Of a stretch of 64,000 nucleotides of DNA, positions 35,752-45,920 are shown piece by piece; position 1 is the first letter of the stretch; each line of letters begins with the position of its first letter. A program made the position numbers and the translations under genes. The DNA is from Rhodococcus pseudokoreensis (GTDB lineage Bacteria > Actinomycetota > Actinomycetes > Mycobacteriales > Mycobacteriaceae): assembly GCF_017068395.1 (NCBI RefSeq), contig NZ_CP070619.1, positions 4,216,001 to 4,280,000 of the forward strand. The letters run 5' to 3'. Under the pieces are notes generated by a model. That model was not told the DNA's origin, made no database searches, and saw nothing but the letters and a program-made list of their open reading frames with translations.

Positions 35752-37602
35752 ATGGCAGCTCAGCGCGCATCGGACGAAGTCATTGACCGCTCCAAGATCG
35801 AGAATCGGGCTCCGTCGGTAGCCGCACTGTTCGTGGACCGGGTGGCGCACTCGCCCGGTCGCGAAGCGTTCCGATACGTCGACCCGGACGACCCGACGAT
35901 GTGGGCCAGCGTCACCTGGTCCGAGGCGGGCGACCGGGTGCGCAACCTCGCGGCCGGTCTCATCGTGCTCGGCGTGCAGGCCGAGCAACGGGTGGCGCTG
36001 GCGTCCGCCACCCGCTACGAATGGGTGCTCGCCGACCTCGCCGTGATGTGCGCCGGCGCGGCCACCACCACCGTGTACCCCACCACCACGGCCGCCGACG
36101 TCGCCTACATCGTCGCCAACTCCGGCAGCCGCGTCGTCTTCGCCGAGGACGACGCACAACTCGCCAAGCTGCGCGAGAACCGCAGCGAACTCGGCGACGT
36201 CGAGAAGGTCGTCCTCATCGACGGCAGCCCCGGCGACGACGATTGGGTCATCACGTTCGACCAGCTACACGACCTCGGCGAAGAACTGCTGGCCGAGACA
36301 CCCGACGCCGTGCACGACCGGATCGAGGCCATCGACCCCGACGACCTCGCCACCCTGATCTACACGTCCGGCACCACCGGCAAGCCGAAGGGTGTGCGAC
36401 TGTCGCACTCGGCGTGGACGTACGAGGCGGCCGCGATCGACGCCACCGGCATCCTCGACGCCGACGACCTGCAATACCTCTGGCTCCCGCTGTCCCACGT
36501 GTTCGGGAAGGTCCTGCTCACGCTGCCGCTGCAGATCGGTTTCGCGACGGCGGTCGACGGTCGCGTCGACAAGATCGTCGAGAACCTCGCGGTCGTCCAG
36601 CCCACGTTCATGGGCGCCGCCCCCCGCATCTTCGAGAAGGCGTACGCGCGAATCGTCTCCACCGTCCGCGACGAGGGCGGGCCGAAGGAGAAGATCTTCG
36701 ACTGGGCCATCGGCGTCGGGCTGCGGGTGTCGAAGGCCAAGCAGGCCGGCAAGGGTCCGTCGCTGCTCGACTCGCTACAGCACGCCGTCGCGGATCGGCT
36801 GGTGTACAGCACGATTCGCGAACGCTTCGGCGGACGCCTGAAGTTCTTCATCTCCGGTTCCGCGGCGCTCAATCGTGATGTCGCGCAATGGTTCGACGCC
36901 GTCGGCATCGTCGTCCTCGAAGGGTACGGGCTGTCCGAGACCAGTGCCGCCTCGTTCGTCAACCGCCCGTCGGCGTACCAGTTCGGCACCGTCGGCTGGC
37001 CCATCCCGGGCACCGAGACCCGGATCGCCGACGACGGCGAAATCCTCATCAAGGGTCCGGGCGTCATGAGCGGCTACCACGAGAACCCCGAAGCCACAGC
37101 GGAAGCGCTGACCGACGACGGCTGGTTCCACACCGGCGACATCGGCGAACTCGACGACAAAGGCTACCTGCGGATCACCGATCGCAAGAAGGACATGTTC
37201 AAGACGTCCAACGGCAAATACGTCGCACCGTCCGCGCTGGCGGCCACGTTCAAGGGCATCTGCCCCTACGTCGGTGAACTCATCGTCGACGGCGAAGGGA
37301 AGTCGTACTGCGTCGCCCTGATCTCCCTCGACGCCGAATCGATCGAGGAATGGGCGAAGAACAACAACCTGGGCGGCAAATCTCTCGCCGAGATCGCCAA
37401 CGCCCAGGAGACCCGCAACCTGATCGGAGGTTACGTCGAGGAACTCAACGCCGGCCTGAACCGGTGGGAACAGATCAAGAAGTTCCGCATCCTCGAACGG
37501 GAACTCACCGTCGAGAACGGCGAGATCACCCCGAGCATGAAACTCAAGCGCAAGGTCGTGATGACCAACTTCTCGGGCGAACTGGAAAATCTCTACACCT
37601 GA
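35752..37602 (+). CDS. Long-chain acyl-CoA synthetase (FadD15-like)
   Basis: Fatty acid-CoA ligase of 616 residues, the long form typical of long-chain/FadD15-type enzymes. Motifs are the P-loop YTSGTTGKPKGVRLSHSAWT, EGYGLSETSA, the hinge GWFHTGDIGELDDKGYLRI, TDRKKDMFKTSNGKYVAP and a late SMKLKRKVV with the catalytic lysine region. It activates fatty acids with ATP and CoA for lipid synthesis or degradation. The ATG at 35752 is used although the ribosome-binding site is weak. The tipA-type promoter lies right at its 3' end. Confidence 0.93.
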   Translation: MAAQRASDEVIDRSKIENRAPSVAALFVDRVAHSPGREAFRYVDPDDPTMWASVTWSEAGDRVRNLAAGLIVLGVQAEQRVALASATRYEWVLADLAVMCAGAATTTVYPTTTAADVAYIVANSGSRVVFAEDDAQLAKLRENRSELGDVEKVVLIDGSPGDDDWVITFDQLHDLGEELLAETPDAVHDRIEAIDPDDLATLIYTSGTTGKPKGVRLSHSAWTYEAAAIDATGILDADDLQYLWLPLSHVFGKVLLTLPLQIGFATAVDGRVDKIVENLAVVQPTFMGAAPRIFEKAYARIVSTVRDEGGPKEKIFDWAIGVGLRVSKAKQAGKGPSLLDSLQHAVADRLVYSTIRERFGGRLKFFISGSAALNRDVAQWFDAVGIVVLEGYGLSETSAASFVNRPSAYQFGTVGWPIPGTETRIADDGEILIKGPGVMSGYHENPEATAEALTDDGWFHTGDIGELDDKGYLRITDRKKDMFKTSNGKYVAPSALAATFKGICPYVGELIVDGEGKSYCVALISLDAESIEEWAKNNNLGGKSLAEIANAQETRNLIGGYVEELNAGLNRWEQIKKFRILERELTVENGEITPSMKLKRKVVMTNFSGELENLYT

Positions 37603-37603
37603 G

Positions 37604-37634
37604 TTGACCCTCACGCGACGTAAGGCTGCACGGT
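37604..37634 (+). promoter_or_regulatory. MerR/TipA-type promoter with dyad operator
   Basis: TTGACC (37604-37609) is separated by 19 bases from CACGGT (37629-37634), the long spacer typical of MerR-controlled promoters. The spacer holds the 17-bp dyad CCTCACGCGACGTAAGG (37609-37625), close to the known Streptomyces tipA operator as I recall it. It starts just after the fadD stop and precedes the GTG of the regulator, with GGAG at 37636-37639. Autoregulation is the natural reading. Confidence 0.75.
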
Positions 37635-37641
37635 AGGAGTC

Positions 37642-38403
37642 GTGAGCGAGAAACACACGGTCGGCGTGGTCGCCAGACTGGTCGGAGTGAGCGTGCGCAC
37701 CCTGCACCACTACGACGAGATCGGTCTGGTGACCCCGTCCGACCGCACCCCCGGTGGGTACCGCAGCTATTCGGACGCCGACGTGGAACGTCTGCACCGC
37801 GTACTGACCTACCGCGAACTGGGATTCCCCCTCGAGGAGATCGCAGCCCTCCTCGACGACCCGGACGTCGATGCCCTCGCGCATCTTCGGCGACAGCACG
37901 CGTTGCTGAGCGAACGGATCGATCGCTTACACGAGATGGCTGCAGCCGTGGAGAAGATGATGGAGGCGAAAAGCATGGGCATTCAACTCACCCCCGAAGA
38001 GCAGAACGAAATCTTCGGCGACAACTGGCCCGGCGAGGAGTACGCGGCCGAGGCCGAGGAGCGGTGGGGCGACACCGACGCGTGGAAGCAGTCCCAGCAG
38101 CGCACCGCGAAGATGAGCAAGGACGACTGGAAACGCATCAAGGCCGAGGGCGACGCGGTCGAAGCCGCACTCGCACAGGCGATGACCGACGGCGTCGAAC
38201 CCGGATCCGATCGGGCCAACGCACTCGCCGAGCAGCACCGCGCCGGCATCGAACGGTTCTACGACTGCGATCACGCGATGCAGGTGAACCTCGCCGAGAT
38301 GTACCTCGCCGACGACCGCTTCCGCAGGCACTACGACGACGTCGCTCCGGGCCTGGCGCAGTACGTGCGGGACGTCATCGTCGCGAATGCGGAGAAGCAA
38401 TAG
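37642..38403 (+). CDS. tipA: TipA-like MerR family regulator
   Basis: A 253-residue activator. The N-terminal MerR HTH (KHTVGVVARLVGVSVRTLHH, then YDEIGLVTPSDRTPGGYRSY) leads to a long coiled-coil linker, followed by a C-terminal TipAS ligand-binding domain (NEIFGDNWPGEEYAAEAEER, ERFYDCDHAMQVNLAEMYLA). In Streptomyces TipAL has the same size and senses thiopeptide antibiotics by covalent capture. An internal start for the TipAS part is present (see 37975). The control region has a TipA-type dyad. The downstream DUF5313 gene is 16 bases away and may be co-regulated. The ligand in this organism is unknown. Confidence 0.92.
   Translation: MSEKHTVGVVARLVGVSVRTLHHYDEIGLVTPSDRTPGGYRSYSDADVERLHRVLTYRELGFPLEEIAALLDDPDVDALAHLRRQHALLSERIDRLHEMAAAVEKMMEAKSMGIQLTPEEQNEIFGDNWPGEEYAAEAEERWGDTDAWKQSQQRTAKMSKDDWKRIKAEGDAVEAALAQAMTDGVEPGSDRANALAEQHRAGIERFYDCDHAMQVNLAEMYLADDRFRRHYDDVAPGLAQYVRDVIVANAEKQ
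37975..38403 (+). other. Internal start for a TipAS-like product within tipA
   Basis: In frame with tipA, the codon for Met112 is preceded by GGAGG (37962-37966) with an 8-base spacer, an excellent ribosome-binding site inside a coding region. Translation from here gives about 142 residues (MGIQLTPEEQNEIFGDNW...), the ligand-binding domain without the DNA-binding part. This matches the known Streptomyces TipAS product in position and size. Expression is inferred. Confidence 0.65.
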
Positions 38404-38419
38404 CACTATCCTGAAACGC

Positions 38420-38809
38420 ATGTCCGATTCGCAGCGTCCCAGTCCCAGTCAGTACGTCGGGTATCTGTTCGGTCGGACGCTGCCGGATTCGATGCAGGAC
38501 TGGGTCCGCAACGACCTCGTCGGGCCGGGCGCCTCGGTGCGGTACGTGCTCCGTTTCATGCTTCCCGTCGCCGCGGTGCTGGCGTTGTTCCTCCTCATCC
38601 CCGGTCCGATCTGGATTCCGCTGGCGATGATGGCCCTGCTGCTGCTCCCGTTGCTCTACTTTGCGGTCGCTCTGATGAACATCTACCGTCGCCACCGTCT
38701 GCTCAGCCACGGCCTCGATCCGGACCTCGTCGGCGAGAAAGCGCAGCGCCGCGCGGACCGCACGCGCGAGGACTACGAACGCCGCCACGGCCGCACCGAG
38801 GACCGGTAA
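38420..38809 (+). CDS. DUF5313 family membrane protein
   Basis: A 129-residue protein with two hydrophobic helices (FMLPVAAVLALFLLIPGPI and LAMMALLLLPLLYFAVALM) between a soluble N-terminus with YLFGRTLPDSMQDWVRNDL and a charged C-terminal tail rich in Arg/Glu. These features match DUF5313, a family found in mycobacteria and relatives. The ATG at 38420 is used rather than the GTG-type frame start upstream, which would overlap tipA. Function unknown; its position after tipA makes induction by the TipA ligand possible. Confidence 0.85.
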   Translation: MSDSQRPSPSQYVGYLFGRTLPDSMQDWVRNDLVGPGASVRYVLRFMLPVAAVLALFLLIPGPIWIPLAMMALLLLPLLYFAVALMNIYRRHRLLSHGLDPDLVGEKAQRRADRTREDYERRHGRTEDR

Positions 38810-38821
38810 CTGCAGGGTGAC

Positions 38822-38850
38822 GCATCACACCGCCTCTCCGGGAGTGATGC
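38822..38850. terminator. Short hairpin after DUF5313
   Basis: Inverted repeat GCATCAC (38822-38828) and GTGATGC (38844-38850) just after the DUF5313 stop. Short arms and no T-run; it may terminate the tipA transcript or be a binding site. Confidence 0.35.
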
Positions 38851-38858
38851 AGCGCACG

Positions 38859-38872
38859 TGAACGATCGATAA
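38859..38872. promoter_or_regulatory. Motif TGAACGATCGATAA upstream of the carboxylase operon
   Basis: This 14-mer is repeated with one change (TGAACGATCGCTAA) at 43678-43691 in the IclR/MpaB-family intergenic region. It is a candidate operator for the IclR regulator, about 107 bases before the carboxylase beta-subunit start. Confidence 0.45.
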
Positions 38873-38978
38873 GTAATGCGTTAAAGTGGCGAACGTCCGA
38901 GTGGGTACTCCCACGAACCGCGTACCCCACAGGGTGCAGCGCAGGTTCCGACAGCCTCGACGGGAAGAGCAGTCATAG

Positions 38979-40601
38979 ATGACAGTCACAGATTCGGCGG
39001 TCACGCCCGATATTCACACGACGGCGGGAAAGCTCGCCGACCTGCGTAATCGTCAGGCCGAGGCGCAGCACCCGAGCGGTGAAGCCGCGGTCGAGAAGGT
39101 CCACGCCAAGGGCAAGCTCACCGCCCGCGAACGCATCACCGCCCTGCTGGACGACGGGTCGTTCGTCGAACTCGACGCCCTCGCCCGCCACCGCAGCGTG
39201 AACTTCGGCCTCGCCGACAACCGCCCCGTGGGCGATGGCGTCGTCACCGGCTACGGCACCGTCGACGGCCGCGACGTCTGCGTCTTCTCCCAGGACGCCA
39301 CCGTCTTCGGCGGCTCCCTCGGCGAAATCTACGGCGAAAAAATCGTCAAGGTCATGGACCTCGCCCTCAAAACCGGGCGCCCCCTGATCGGCATCAACGA
39401 AGGCGCCGGCGCCCGCATCCAGGAAGGCGTCGTCTCCCTCGGCCTCTACGGCGAAATCTTCCACCGCAACGTCCAGGCCTCCGGCGTCATCCCCCAGATC
39501 TCGCTGATCATGGGCCCCGCCGCCGGCGGCCACGTCTACTCCCCCGCCCTCACCGACTTCGTCGTCATGGTCGACCAGACCTCCCAGATGTTCGTCACCG
39601 GCCCCGACGTCATCAAGACCGTCACCGGCGAAGACGTCACCATGGAAGACCTCGGTGGCGCGCACACCCACATGGTCAAGTCCGGCGTCGCCCACTACGT
39701 CGCCTCCGGCGAACAGGACGCCCTCGACTACGTCAAGGACCTGCTCTCCTACCTGCCGTCGAACAATCAGGCCGCCGCCCCCCGGATGCTGCCCACCGAC
39801 CCGATCACCGGAGCACTCGAGGACTCCCTCACCGCCGAGGACCTCGAACTCGACACCCTGATCCCGGACTCGGCGAACCAGCCCTACGACATGCACGAGG
39901 TCATCCGCCGCATCCTCGACGACGACGAATTCCTCGAGGTCCAGGCCGAACGCGCCGGCAACATCGTCGTCGGCTTCGGCCGCGTCGACGGCCGCAGCGT
40001 GGGGATCGTCGCGAACCAGCCCACCGTCTTCGCCGGCTGCCTCGACATCGACGCCTCCGAAAAAGCCGCCCGCTTCGTACGCACCTGCGACGCGTTCAAC
40101 GTCCCGATCATCACCCTCGTCGACGTCCCCGGCTTCCTGCCCGGCACCGACCAGGAATACAACGGCATCATCCGCCGCGGCGCGAAACTGCTCTACGCCT
40201 ACGGTGAGGCCACCGTCGGCAAGATCACCGTCATCACCCGCAAGGCCTACGGCGGCGCCTACGACGTGATGGGCTCCAAGCACATGGGCGCCGACGTCAA
40301 CCTGGCCTGGCCCACCGCCCAGATCGCCGTCATGGGTGCCTCCGGCGCCGTCGGCTTCGTCTACCGCAAACGCCTGCTCGAGGCCGCCAAGAACGGCGAC
40401 GACGTCGACGCCCTGCGCCTGCAACTGCAGCAGGAATACGAGGACACCCTCGTCAACCCGTACGTCGCCGCCGAACGCGGCTACGTCGACGCCGTCATCC
40501 CCCCGTCCCACACCCGCGGACAGATCGTGGCCGCCCTGCGCCTGCTCGAACGCAAAATGGTCACCCTCCCGCCCAAGAAGCACGGGAACATTCCGCTGTG
40601 A
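38979..40601 (+). CDS. Acyl-CoA carboxylase beta subunit (carboxyltransferase)
   Basis: Carboxyltransferase subunit of 540 residues, moving CO2 from biotin to acetyl- or propionyl-CoA in fatty acid/mycolic acid or propionate metabolism. Two crotonase-like halves are visible, with [20 protein letters not shown] and [20 protein letters not shown] in the first and [21 protein letters not shown] and [18 protein letters not shown] in the second. The size matches AccD5/PccB-type proteins. Codon use is extremely C-ending, consistent with high expression. It is the first gene of a beta-epsilon-alpha operon. Propionyl-CoA is the likely main substrate, though acetyl-CoA cannot be excluded. Confidence 0.95.
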   Translation: MTVTDSAVTPDIHTTAGKLADLRNRQAEAQHPSGEAAVEKVHAKGKLTARERITALLDDGSFVELDALARHRSVNFGLADNRPVGDGVVTGYGTVDGRDVCVFSQDATVFGGSLGEIYGEKIVKVMDLALKTGRPLIGINEGAGARIQEGVVSLGLYGEIFHRNVQASGVIPQISLIMGPAAGGHVYSPALTDFVVMVDQTSQMFVTGPDVIKTVTGEDVTMEDLGGAHTHMVKSGVAHYVASGEQDALDYVKDLLSYLPSNNQAAAPRMLPTDPITGALEDSLTAEDLELDTLIPDSANQPYDMHEVIRRILDDDEFLEVQAERAGNIVVGFGRVDGRSVGIVANQPTVFAGCLDIDASEKAARFVRTCDAFNVPIITLVDVPGFLPGTDQEYNGIIRRGAKLLYAYGEATVGKITVITRKAYGGAYDVMGSKHMGADVNLAWPTAQIAVMGASGAVGFVYRKRLLEAAKNGDDVDALRLQLQQEYEDTLVNPYVAAERGYVDAVIPPSHTRGQIVAALRLLERKMVTLPPKKHGNIPL

Positions 40602-40870
40602 CCGCGGAGCTGGTTGTCGACGAGGTGCTCGACGAGATCGCGCTGGGCTCCGGCATCGCCGAAGCCCCGCCGGCGGCGCCGGCCGTGACGTTCTCGGGTA
40701 ACCCGAGCGACACGGACATCGCCGCGGTGCTCGCAGTGTTCGCTGCGATCGCCTCGTCCGGTTCCGCGGCGGAAACGCCCGCGGCCGATGACGATTCGTG
40801 GGGCACCCCCGCCCTCATTCTGCGTCGGCAAGTAGCCGCCGCTGCCGTCCTGGTCAACGCAGGCTACTGA
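40598..40870 (+). CDS. Acyl-CoA carboxylase epsilon subunit
   Basis: A 90-residue acidic, Ala-rich small protein with a conserved tail [19 protein letters not shown] and a [24 protein letters not shown] segment, the pattern of actinobacterial carboxylase epsilon subunits that stabilise the beta-subunit complex. Its GTG overlaps the beta-subunit stop (GTGA), showing coupling, and the alpha subunit follows at 26 bases. Family membership rests on pattern and position. Confidence 0.85.
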   Translation: MTAELVVDEVLDEIALGSGIAEAPPAAPAVTFSGNPSDTDIAAVLAVFAAIASSGSAAETPAADDDSWGTPALILRRQVAAAAVLVNAGY

Positions 40871-40896
40871 AACTGTAGAAAAGGGAAGACATTTCG

Positions 40897-42675
<1,779 letters not shown>

Positions 42676-42677
42676 CT

Positions 42678-42717
42678 GTGAGTACTTGTTAACCGCGGGC
42701 GGTTAACAAGTACTCAC
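42678..42717. terminator. Bidirectional terminator between carboxylase and IclR genes
   Basis: A perfect 17-bp inverted repeat (42678-42694 GTGAGTACTTGTTAACC and 42701-42717) with a 6-base loop lies between the convergent carboxylase alpha and IclR genes and overlaps the IclR stop codon. The repeat is AT-richer than its surroundings. Confidence 0.75.
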
Positions 42718-43619
42718 GGGTGGCGGCCGTGCATGGCGGCCGTCACCCGGGCCGCGGCGTCGCGGACCAACTCACCGATTTCCGCCGTGCGTACCCCCGA
42801 TATCGGCCGGGACGCATCGGCGACGCACAGCACGACCGCCGGTTCACCGTCGCGGTCGAACGCCGCCGCGTTGATCGACAGCGGCTGGTAGCTGCCCTCC
42901 GGGTCGATGTCACCGACCACCGCATCCGCCGACAGCAGTTTGCGCGCCTCTCGCAGCGCGACGGTCGAGCGGTGCCCACCCACTCCGCGACCACGGAGTT
43001 CCGACACTGCATCTGCCAGCGAATGCTGTTGCTGCTGCATGCATTCCATCGCGTATCCGCGCTCCCGGACGAGCGCGAGGGCCGGCTCGTACGTCGCGCG
43101 CAGCACGTCCACGTCGACACCCAGACTCTGCCCGCCGAGGGCGTACCACTCGTCGCGCTGCTCCTGCGGATACCAGGCCGCGATCCCCGAACCGATCGGC
43201 GGCACCAGCAGCACCTTGTCGCCGAGGCGCAACCCGAGGGTTCCCCGGCGCCCGCCGACCGGTTGCACCACCTCCGCGACCACCACGTCGCTTCCCGATT
43301 GCACGAACGCGATGGACGCCATGTCGGACGCGTCGGCCAGTTCGTGCATCACCGACCGCGCGAGGTCCACGACGTCCGTGGCCGTCTCCGCGGCCCGCCC
43401 GACCGGGATCAGTGCGGGACCCAGACGGTACGTCTTGCGGGTGGGGTGCCGGATGAGCCAGCCGGCCTCGGTCAGTGCGACGACCATCGGATAGCAGGTG
43501 GCCTTCGCGACGCCGAGGTGCCGGGCGATGTCTGCGAGGCTCCGGGGCGTCTCCGGTTCGTCGGCGAGGAGTTCCGTCAGCATCACGATGCGGTCGGTCT
43601 GCGGTGAATTTCGTGCCAT
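42714..43619 (-). CDS. IclR family transcriptional regulator
   Basis: A 301-residue regulator with an N-terminal winged HTH (SLADIARHLGVAKATCYPMV) and a C-terminal IclR effector domain. The ATG at 43619 (MARNSPQTDR) is preferred over a start about 100 codons earlier that lacks conservation. It is convergent with the carboxylase operon and divergent from the MpaB-family gene. A 14-bp motif in its own upstream region recurs before the carboxylase operon, suggesting it controls both. The effector could be an acyl-CoA or organic acid, but this is inferred. Confidence 0.92.
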   Translation of the reverse strand: MARNSPQTDRIVMLTELLADEPETPRSLADIARHLGVAKATCYPMVVALTEAGWLIRHPTRKTYRLGPALIPVGRAAETATDVVDLARSVMHELADASDMASIAFVQSGSDVVVAEVVQPVGGRRGTLGLRLGDKVLLVPPIGSGIAAWYPQEQRDEWYALGGQSLGVDVDVLRATYEPALALVRERGYAMECMQQQQHSLADAVSELRGRGVGGHRSTVALREARKLLSADAVVGDIDPEGSYQPLSINAAAFDRDGEPAVVLCVADASRPISGVRTAEIGELVRDAAARVTAAMHGRHP

Positions 43620-43677
43620 GTGTTTGCATAATGCCACTCTGGCGTCGCACTGTGACGGGAGATACAGTCGAGTCATC

Positions 43678-43691
43678 TGAACGATCGCTAA
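43678..43691. promoter_or_regulatory. Motif TGAACGATCGCTAA in IclR/MpaB intergenic region
   Basis: It differs by one base from the motif at 38859-38872. It lies 43 bases before the MpaB-family start and 59 bases before the IclR start, a suitable place for a regulator that controls both. Confidence 0.45.
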
Positions 43692-43734
43692 ATTGCCTGG
43701 CCATCTGTCACAGCCGCTGCAGGAAGTGAAACTC

Positions 43735-44658
43735 ATGAAACGCTTCGACCTACGTCGCCGGACCGACCGCCTCGACCCCGAGACGCAGTACGAAGAGATC
43801 GCCCGGATTCTCGCAACGCAGGAGTTTCCCTGGGACATCAACCAGGCCCTCAGCTTCGCGCTGTTCCGGACGTACGCGGTGCCCACCATCGGCAGACTGC
43901 TGTTCGAGACCGGCGAATTCACCGAACGCGTCCAGAATCGCTACGACGACACCGGCCTGATCCTCGACGCGGTCCTCGAACACGGCCTCACCAGCGACCC
44001 CGGCCGCGCCGGCATCCGCCGGATGAACCAGATGCACGGCTCCTACGACATCTCCAACGACGACATGCGGTACGTGCTGTCGACGTTCGTGGTGATCCCG
44101 GCGCGCTGGATCGAAGACTTCGGCTGGCGGAAACTCACCCGCAACGAGATCGTCGGTTCCACCAACTACTACCGTGCGCTCGGCAAGTACATGGGCATCA
44201 AGGAGATTCCCGAGACCTTCGAGGCGTTCGAGAAGTTCCTGGACGACTACGAGCGGGAACACTTCCTCTTCGACCTCGGCGGCCGCGCCGTCGCCGACTC
44301 CACGCTCGACCTCCTCTGCACGTTCCCACCGAACAATCTCGCTCCCGCCGCCCTGATCAAGCGGTTCTCGTGGGCGCTCATGGACGATCCCCTTCTCGAC
44401 GCGTTCGCCTACTGCAGGCCGTCCCGCCTCGTGCGGACACTGTCCCGGGGCGCGTTGAAGGCCCGCGCCCGCCTCGTCCGGTTCTATCCCGTGCGCACCG
44501 TGCCCAAGTTCGCCCGCGACCTCCCCAACATTCGCAGCTACCCGACCGGGTACGAAGTGGAGAAACTGGGCACCTTCCCCCGAACCTGCCCCGTGCAGCA
44601 CACCAACGGTACGGTCGCGCCGGAAAACACCGCATCCCGAACAGCTTTGGACGCCTGA
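43735..44658 (+). CDS. MpaB/DUF2236 family oxygenase
   Basis: A 307-residue protein with features of the oxygenase MpaB (DUF2236) family, which also includes rubber-cleaving latex-clearing proteins and haem- or metal-dependent oxygenases. Visible blocks include IRRMNQMHGSYDISNDDMRY, FVVIPARWIEDFGWR and LTRNEIVGSTNYYRALGKYM, with several conserved His/Asp/Arg residues. No signal peptide is seen, so it is probably cytosolic, unlike secreted latex-clearing proteins. The ATG at 43735 has AGGAAG upstream. It is divergent from the IclR regulator and ends with a hairpin. Its substrate is unknown. Confidence 0.82.
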   Translation: MKRFDLRRRTDRLDPETQYEEIARILATQEFPWDINQALSFALFRTYAVPTIGRLLFETGEFTERVQNRYDDTGLILDAVLEHGLTSDPGRAGIRRMNQMHGSYDISNDDMRYVLSTFVVIPARWIEDFGWRKLTRNEIVGSTNYYRALGKYMGIKEIPETFEAFEKFLDDYEREHFLFDLGGRAVADSTLDLLCTFPPNNLAPAALIKRFSWALMDDPLLDAFAYCRPSRLVRTLSRGALKARARLVRFYPVRTVPKFARDLPNIRSYPTGYEVEKLGTFPRTCPVQHTNGTVAPENTASRTALDA

Positions 44659-44668
44659 CCGACGTAAA

Positions 44669-44701
44669 GCCGTGTGTTCGAACTATTCTCGGACACACGG
44701 C
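44669..44701 (+). terminator. Hairpin after the MpaB-family gene
   Basis: Inverted repeat GCCGTGTGT (44669-44677) and ACACACGGC (44693-44701) with a 15-base loop starts 10 bases after the stop codon. No long T-run. Confidence 0.55.
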
Positions 44702-44774
44702 GAATGAGGGTGGGCAACTCCCCGTTCTGCCGTAACGTGGCTGCGCGTAGCGACCGTCGACAGGAAGGGATTGT

Positions 44775-45173
44775 GTGAACTTCACGCGAGGGACCCTGAC
44801 CATTGCCGCACTGGCCGGAGCGGCCACACTTGCTCTGGCGCCCACGGCAACCGCCGCCACCACCTACCAGATCACCGTCATTCCGCCGATCGGCACCGTC
44901 CGCGCCAACAATCTGGTGACGCTCGGCGCGCTGGTCACTCCCACCCCAACTGGCACGGACGGATCCACCCCGGTCGAACTCGAGATCACCGAACCCGACG
45001 GCGACGTGAACACCCGCAGCATCCCGCTCACCCTCGGTGCCGGGACGGCCGCGATCCGGACGCACGAGGCCGGCCGCTACTCCGTCGTGTTCACGTTCGC
45101 CCCGCCGAACGGCACCCCCGCCGAGGCGACAGCGCAGTTCGACGTCGTCGCGTCATCGGGTCTGGGGAGCTGA
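44775..45173 (+). CDS. Secreted protein of unknown function
   Basis: A 132-residue protein with an N-terminal signal peptide (about 27 residues: basic start, hydrophobic core LTIAALAGAATLALA, AxA site ATAA) and a mature domain of beta-strand character (TYQITVIPPIGTVRANNLVT, SVVFTFAPPNGTPAEATAQF) that resembles an immunoglobulin-like or adhesin-type beta sandwich. No cysteines are present in the mature part. The GTG start is used. I do not recognise a family; it may be a cell-wall or extracellular structural protein. Confidence 0.8.
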   Translation: MNFTRGTLTIAALAGAATLALAPTATAATTYQITVIPPIGTVRANNLVTLGALVTPTPTGTDGSTPVELEITEPDGDVNTRSIPLTLGAGTAAIRTHEAGRYSVVFTFAPPNGTPAEATAQFDVVASSGLGS

Positions 45174-45203
45174 AAACCGCACCCTGCCGGGGCGCATCGC
45201 CGG

Positions 45204-45884
45204 TCAGACGTCGGCGGTGCGCCTCTTCTTCGGCTTGACGGGAAGCTCGGTGGAGCCGACCGTCTTCATGGCGATCTCGACGTACTTGCGGGCCACGGCG
45301 TCCGGGGTCAGCTTGCCTTCGGCGTGGTACCAGCGCGGAATCGACTGGCACATGCCGAGAAGCGCCCGGGTGGTCTCCGCGGCGTCCGCCACGTCGAACA
45401 GTTCCCGCTTCTTGCCTTCCTTGACGATCTCGAGGACCAGTTCCTCCACGCCCTTGCGGACGGTGCGGTACCGCTGCCGGTTGTCCGGGCTCAGGTAACG
45501 CACCTCGCTCTCGAGCGCCGCCAGGCGGGACCGCATGGTCATCCGCAGCACGATCGCCTCGATCACGTTGGCGAGCCGCTGCACCGGATCGTCGCCGCCG
45601 TCGGCGCTCGCGGCGTGGGCCCGCTCGAGGACGTCGCTGGTGGAGAGTTCGAGAAGCGCGAGGAGAACGGCCTCCTTGTTCTCGTGGTGGTAGTACAGAG
45701 CAGGTACCGTGACACCGACTCGGCGGGCGATGTCGCGCACCGACGTGCCGTGGAAGCCGTGTTCGTAGAATGCGTCGAGGGAGGCGCTGAGGATCGGCGT
45801 CAACTTCGTGGGTTCGAGGCGGCGCCAGTCTGCCGCGTTGCCGACCTCGATGGGCGGCGTCGCACCCTTGGATGAGCTGACCAT
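45204..45884 (-). CDS. TetR family transcriptional regulator
   Basis: A 226-residue repressor-type regulator. The N-terminal TetR HTH is visible in ASLDAFYEHGFHGTSVRDIA and the following helix RRVGVTVPALYYHHENKEAV; the C-terminal part is all-helical. The ATG at 45884 has AGGT upstream. Basic C-terminal tail (KPKKRR). It lies 37 bases downstream of the NmrA-like gene on the same strand and may form one unit with it. Regulons of this subgroup commonly involve lipid or acyl-CoA metabolism, but no target is shown. Confidence 0.9.
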   Translation of the reverse strand: MVSSSKGATPPIEVGNAADWRRLEPTKLTPILSASLDAFYEHGFHGTSVRDIARRVGVTVPALYYHHENKEAVLLALLELSTSDVLERAHAASADGGDDPVQRLANVIEAIVLRMTMRSRLAALESEVRYLSPDNRQRYRTVRKGVEELVLEIVKEGKKRELFDVADAAETTRALLGMCQSIPRWYHAEGKLTPDAVARKYVEIAMKTVGSTELPVKPKKRRTADV

Positions 45885-45920
45885 CAAAGACCTATCTACC
45901 GCTCGCTATGCCAGGACGGG

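Noticed and set aside
38901..38930. GTGGG/CCCAC and GGGTAC/GTACCC dyads upstream of the carboxylase operon
   Set aside because: Short arms overlap each other and would be common by chance in GC-rich DNA; not strong enough to call a site.
38973..40583. Long minus-strand frame over the carboxylase beta gene
   Set aside because: Composition is dominated by Gly/Val/Asp/Ala repeats and mirrors the codon bias of the real gene. No family motif or ribosome-binding site is evident.
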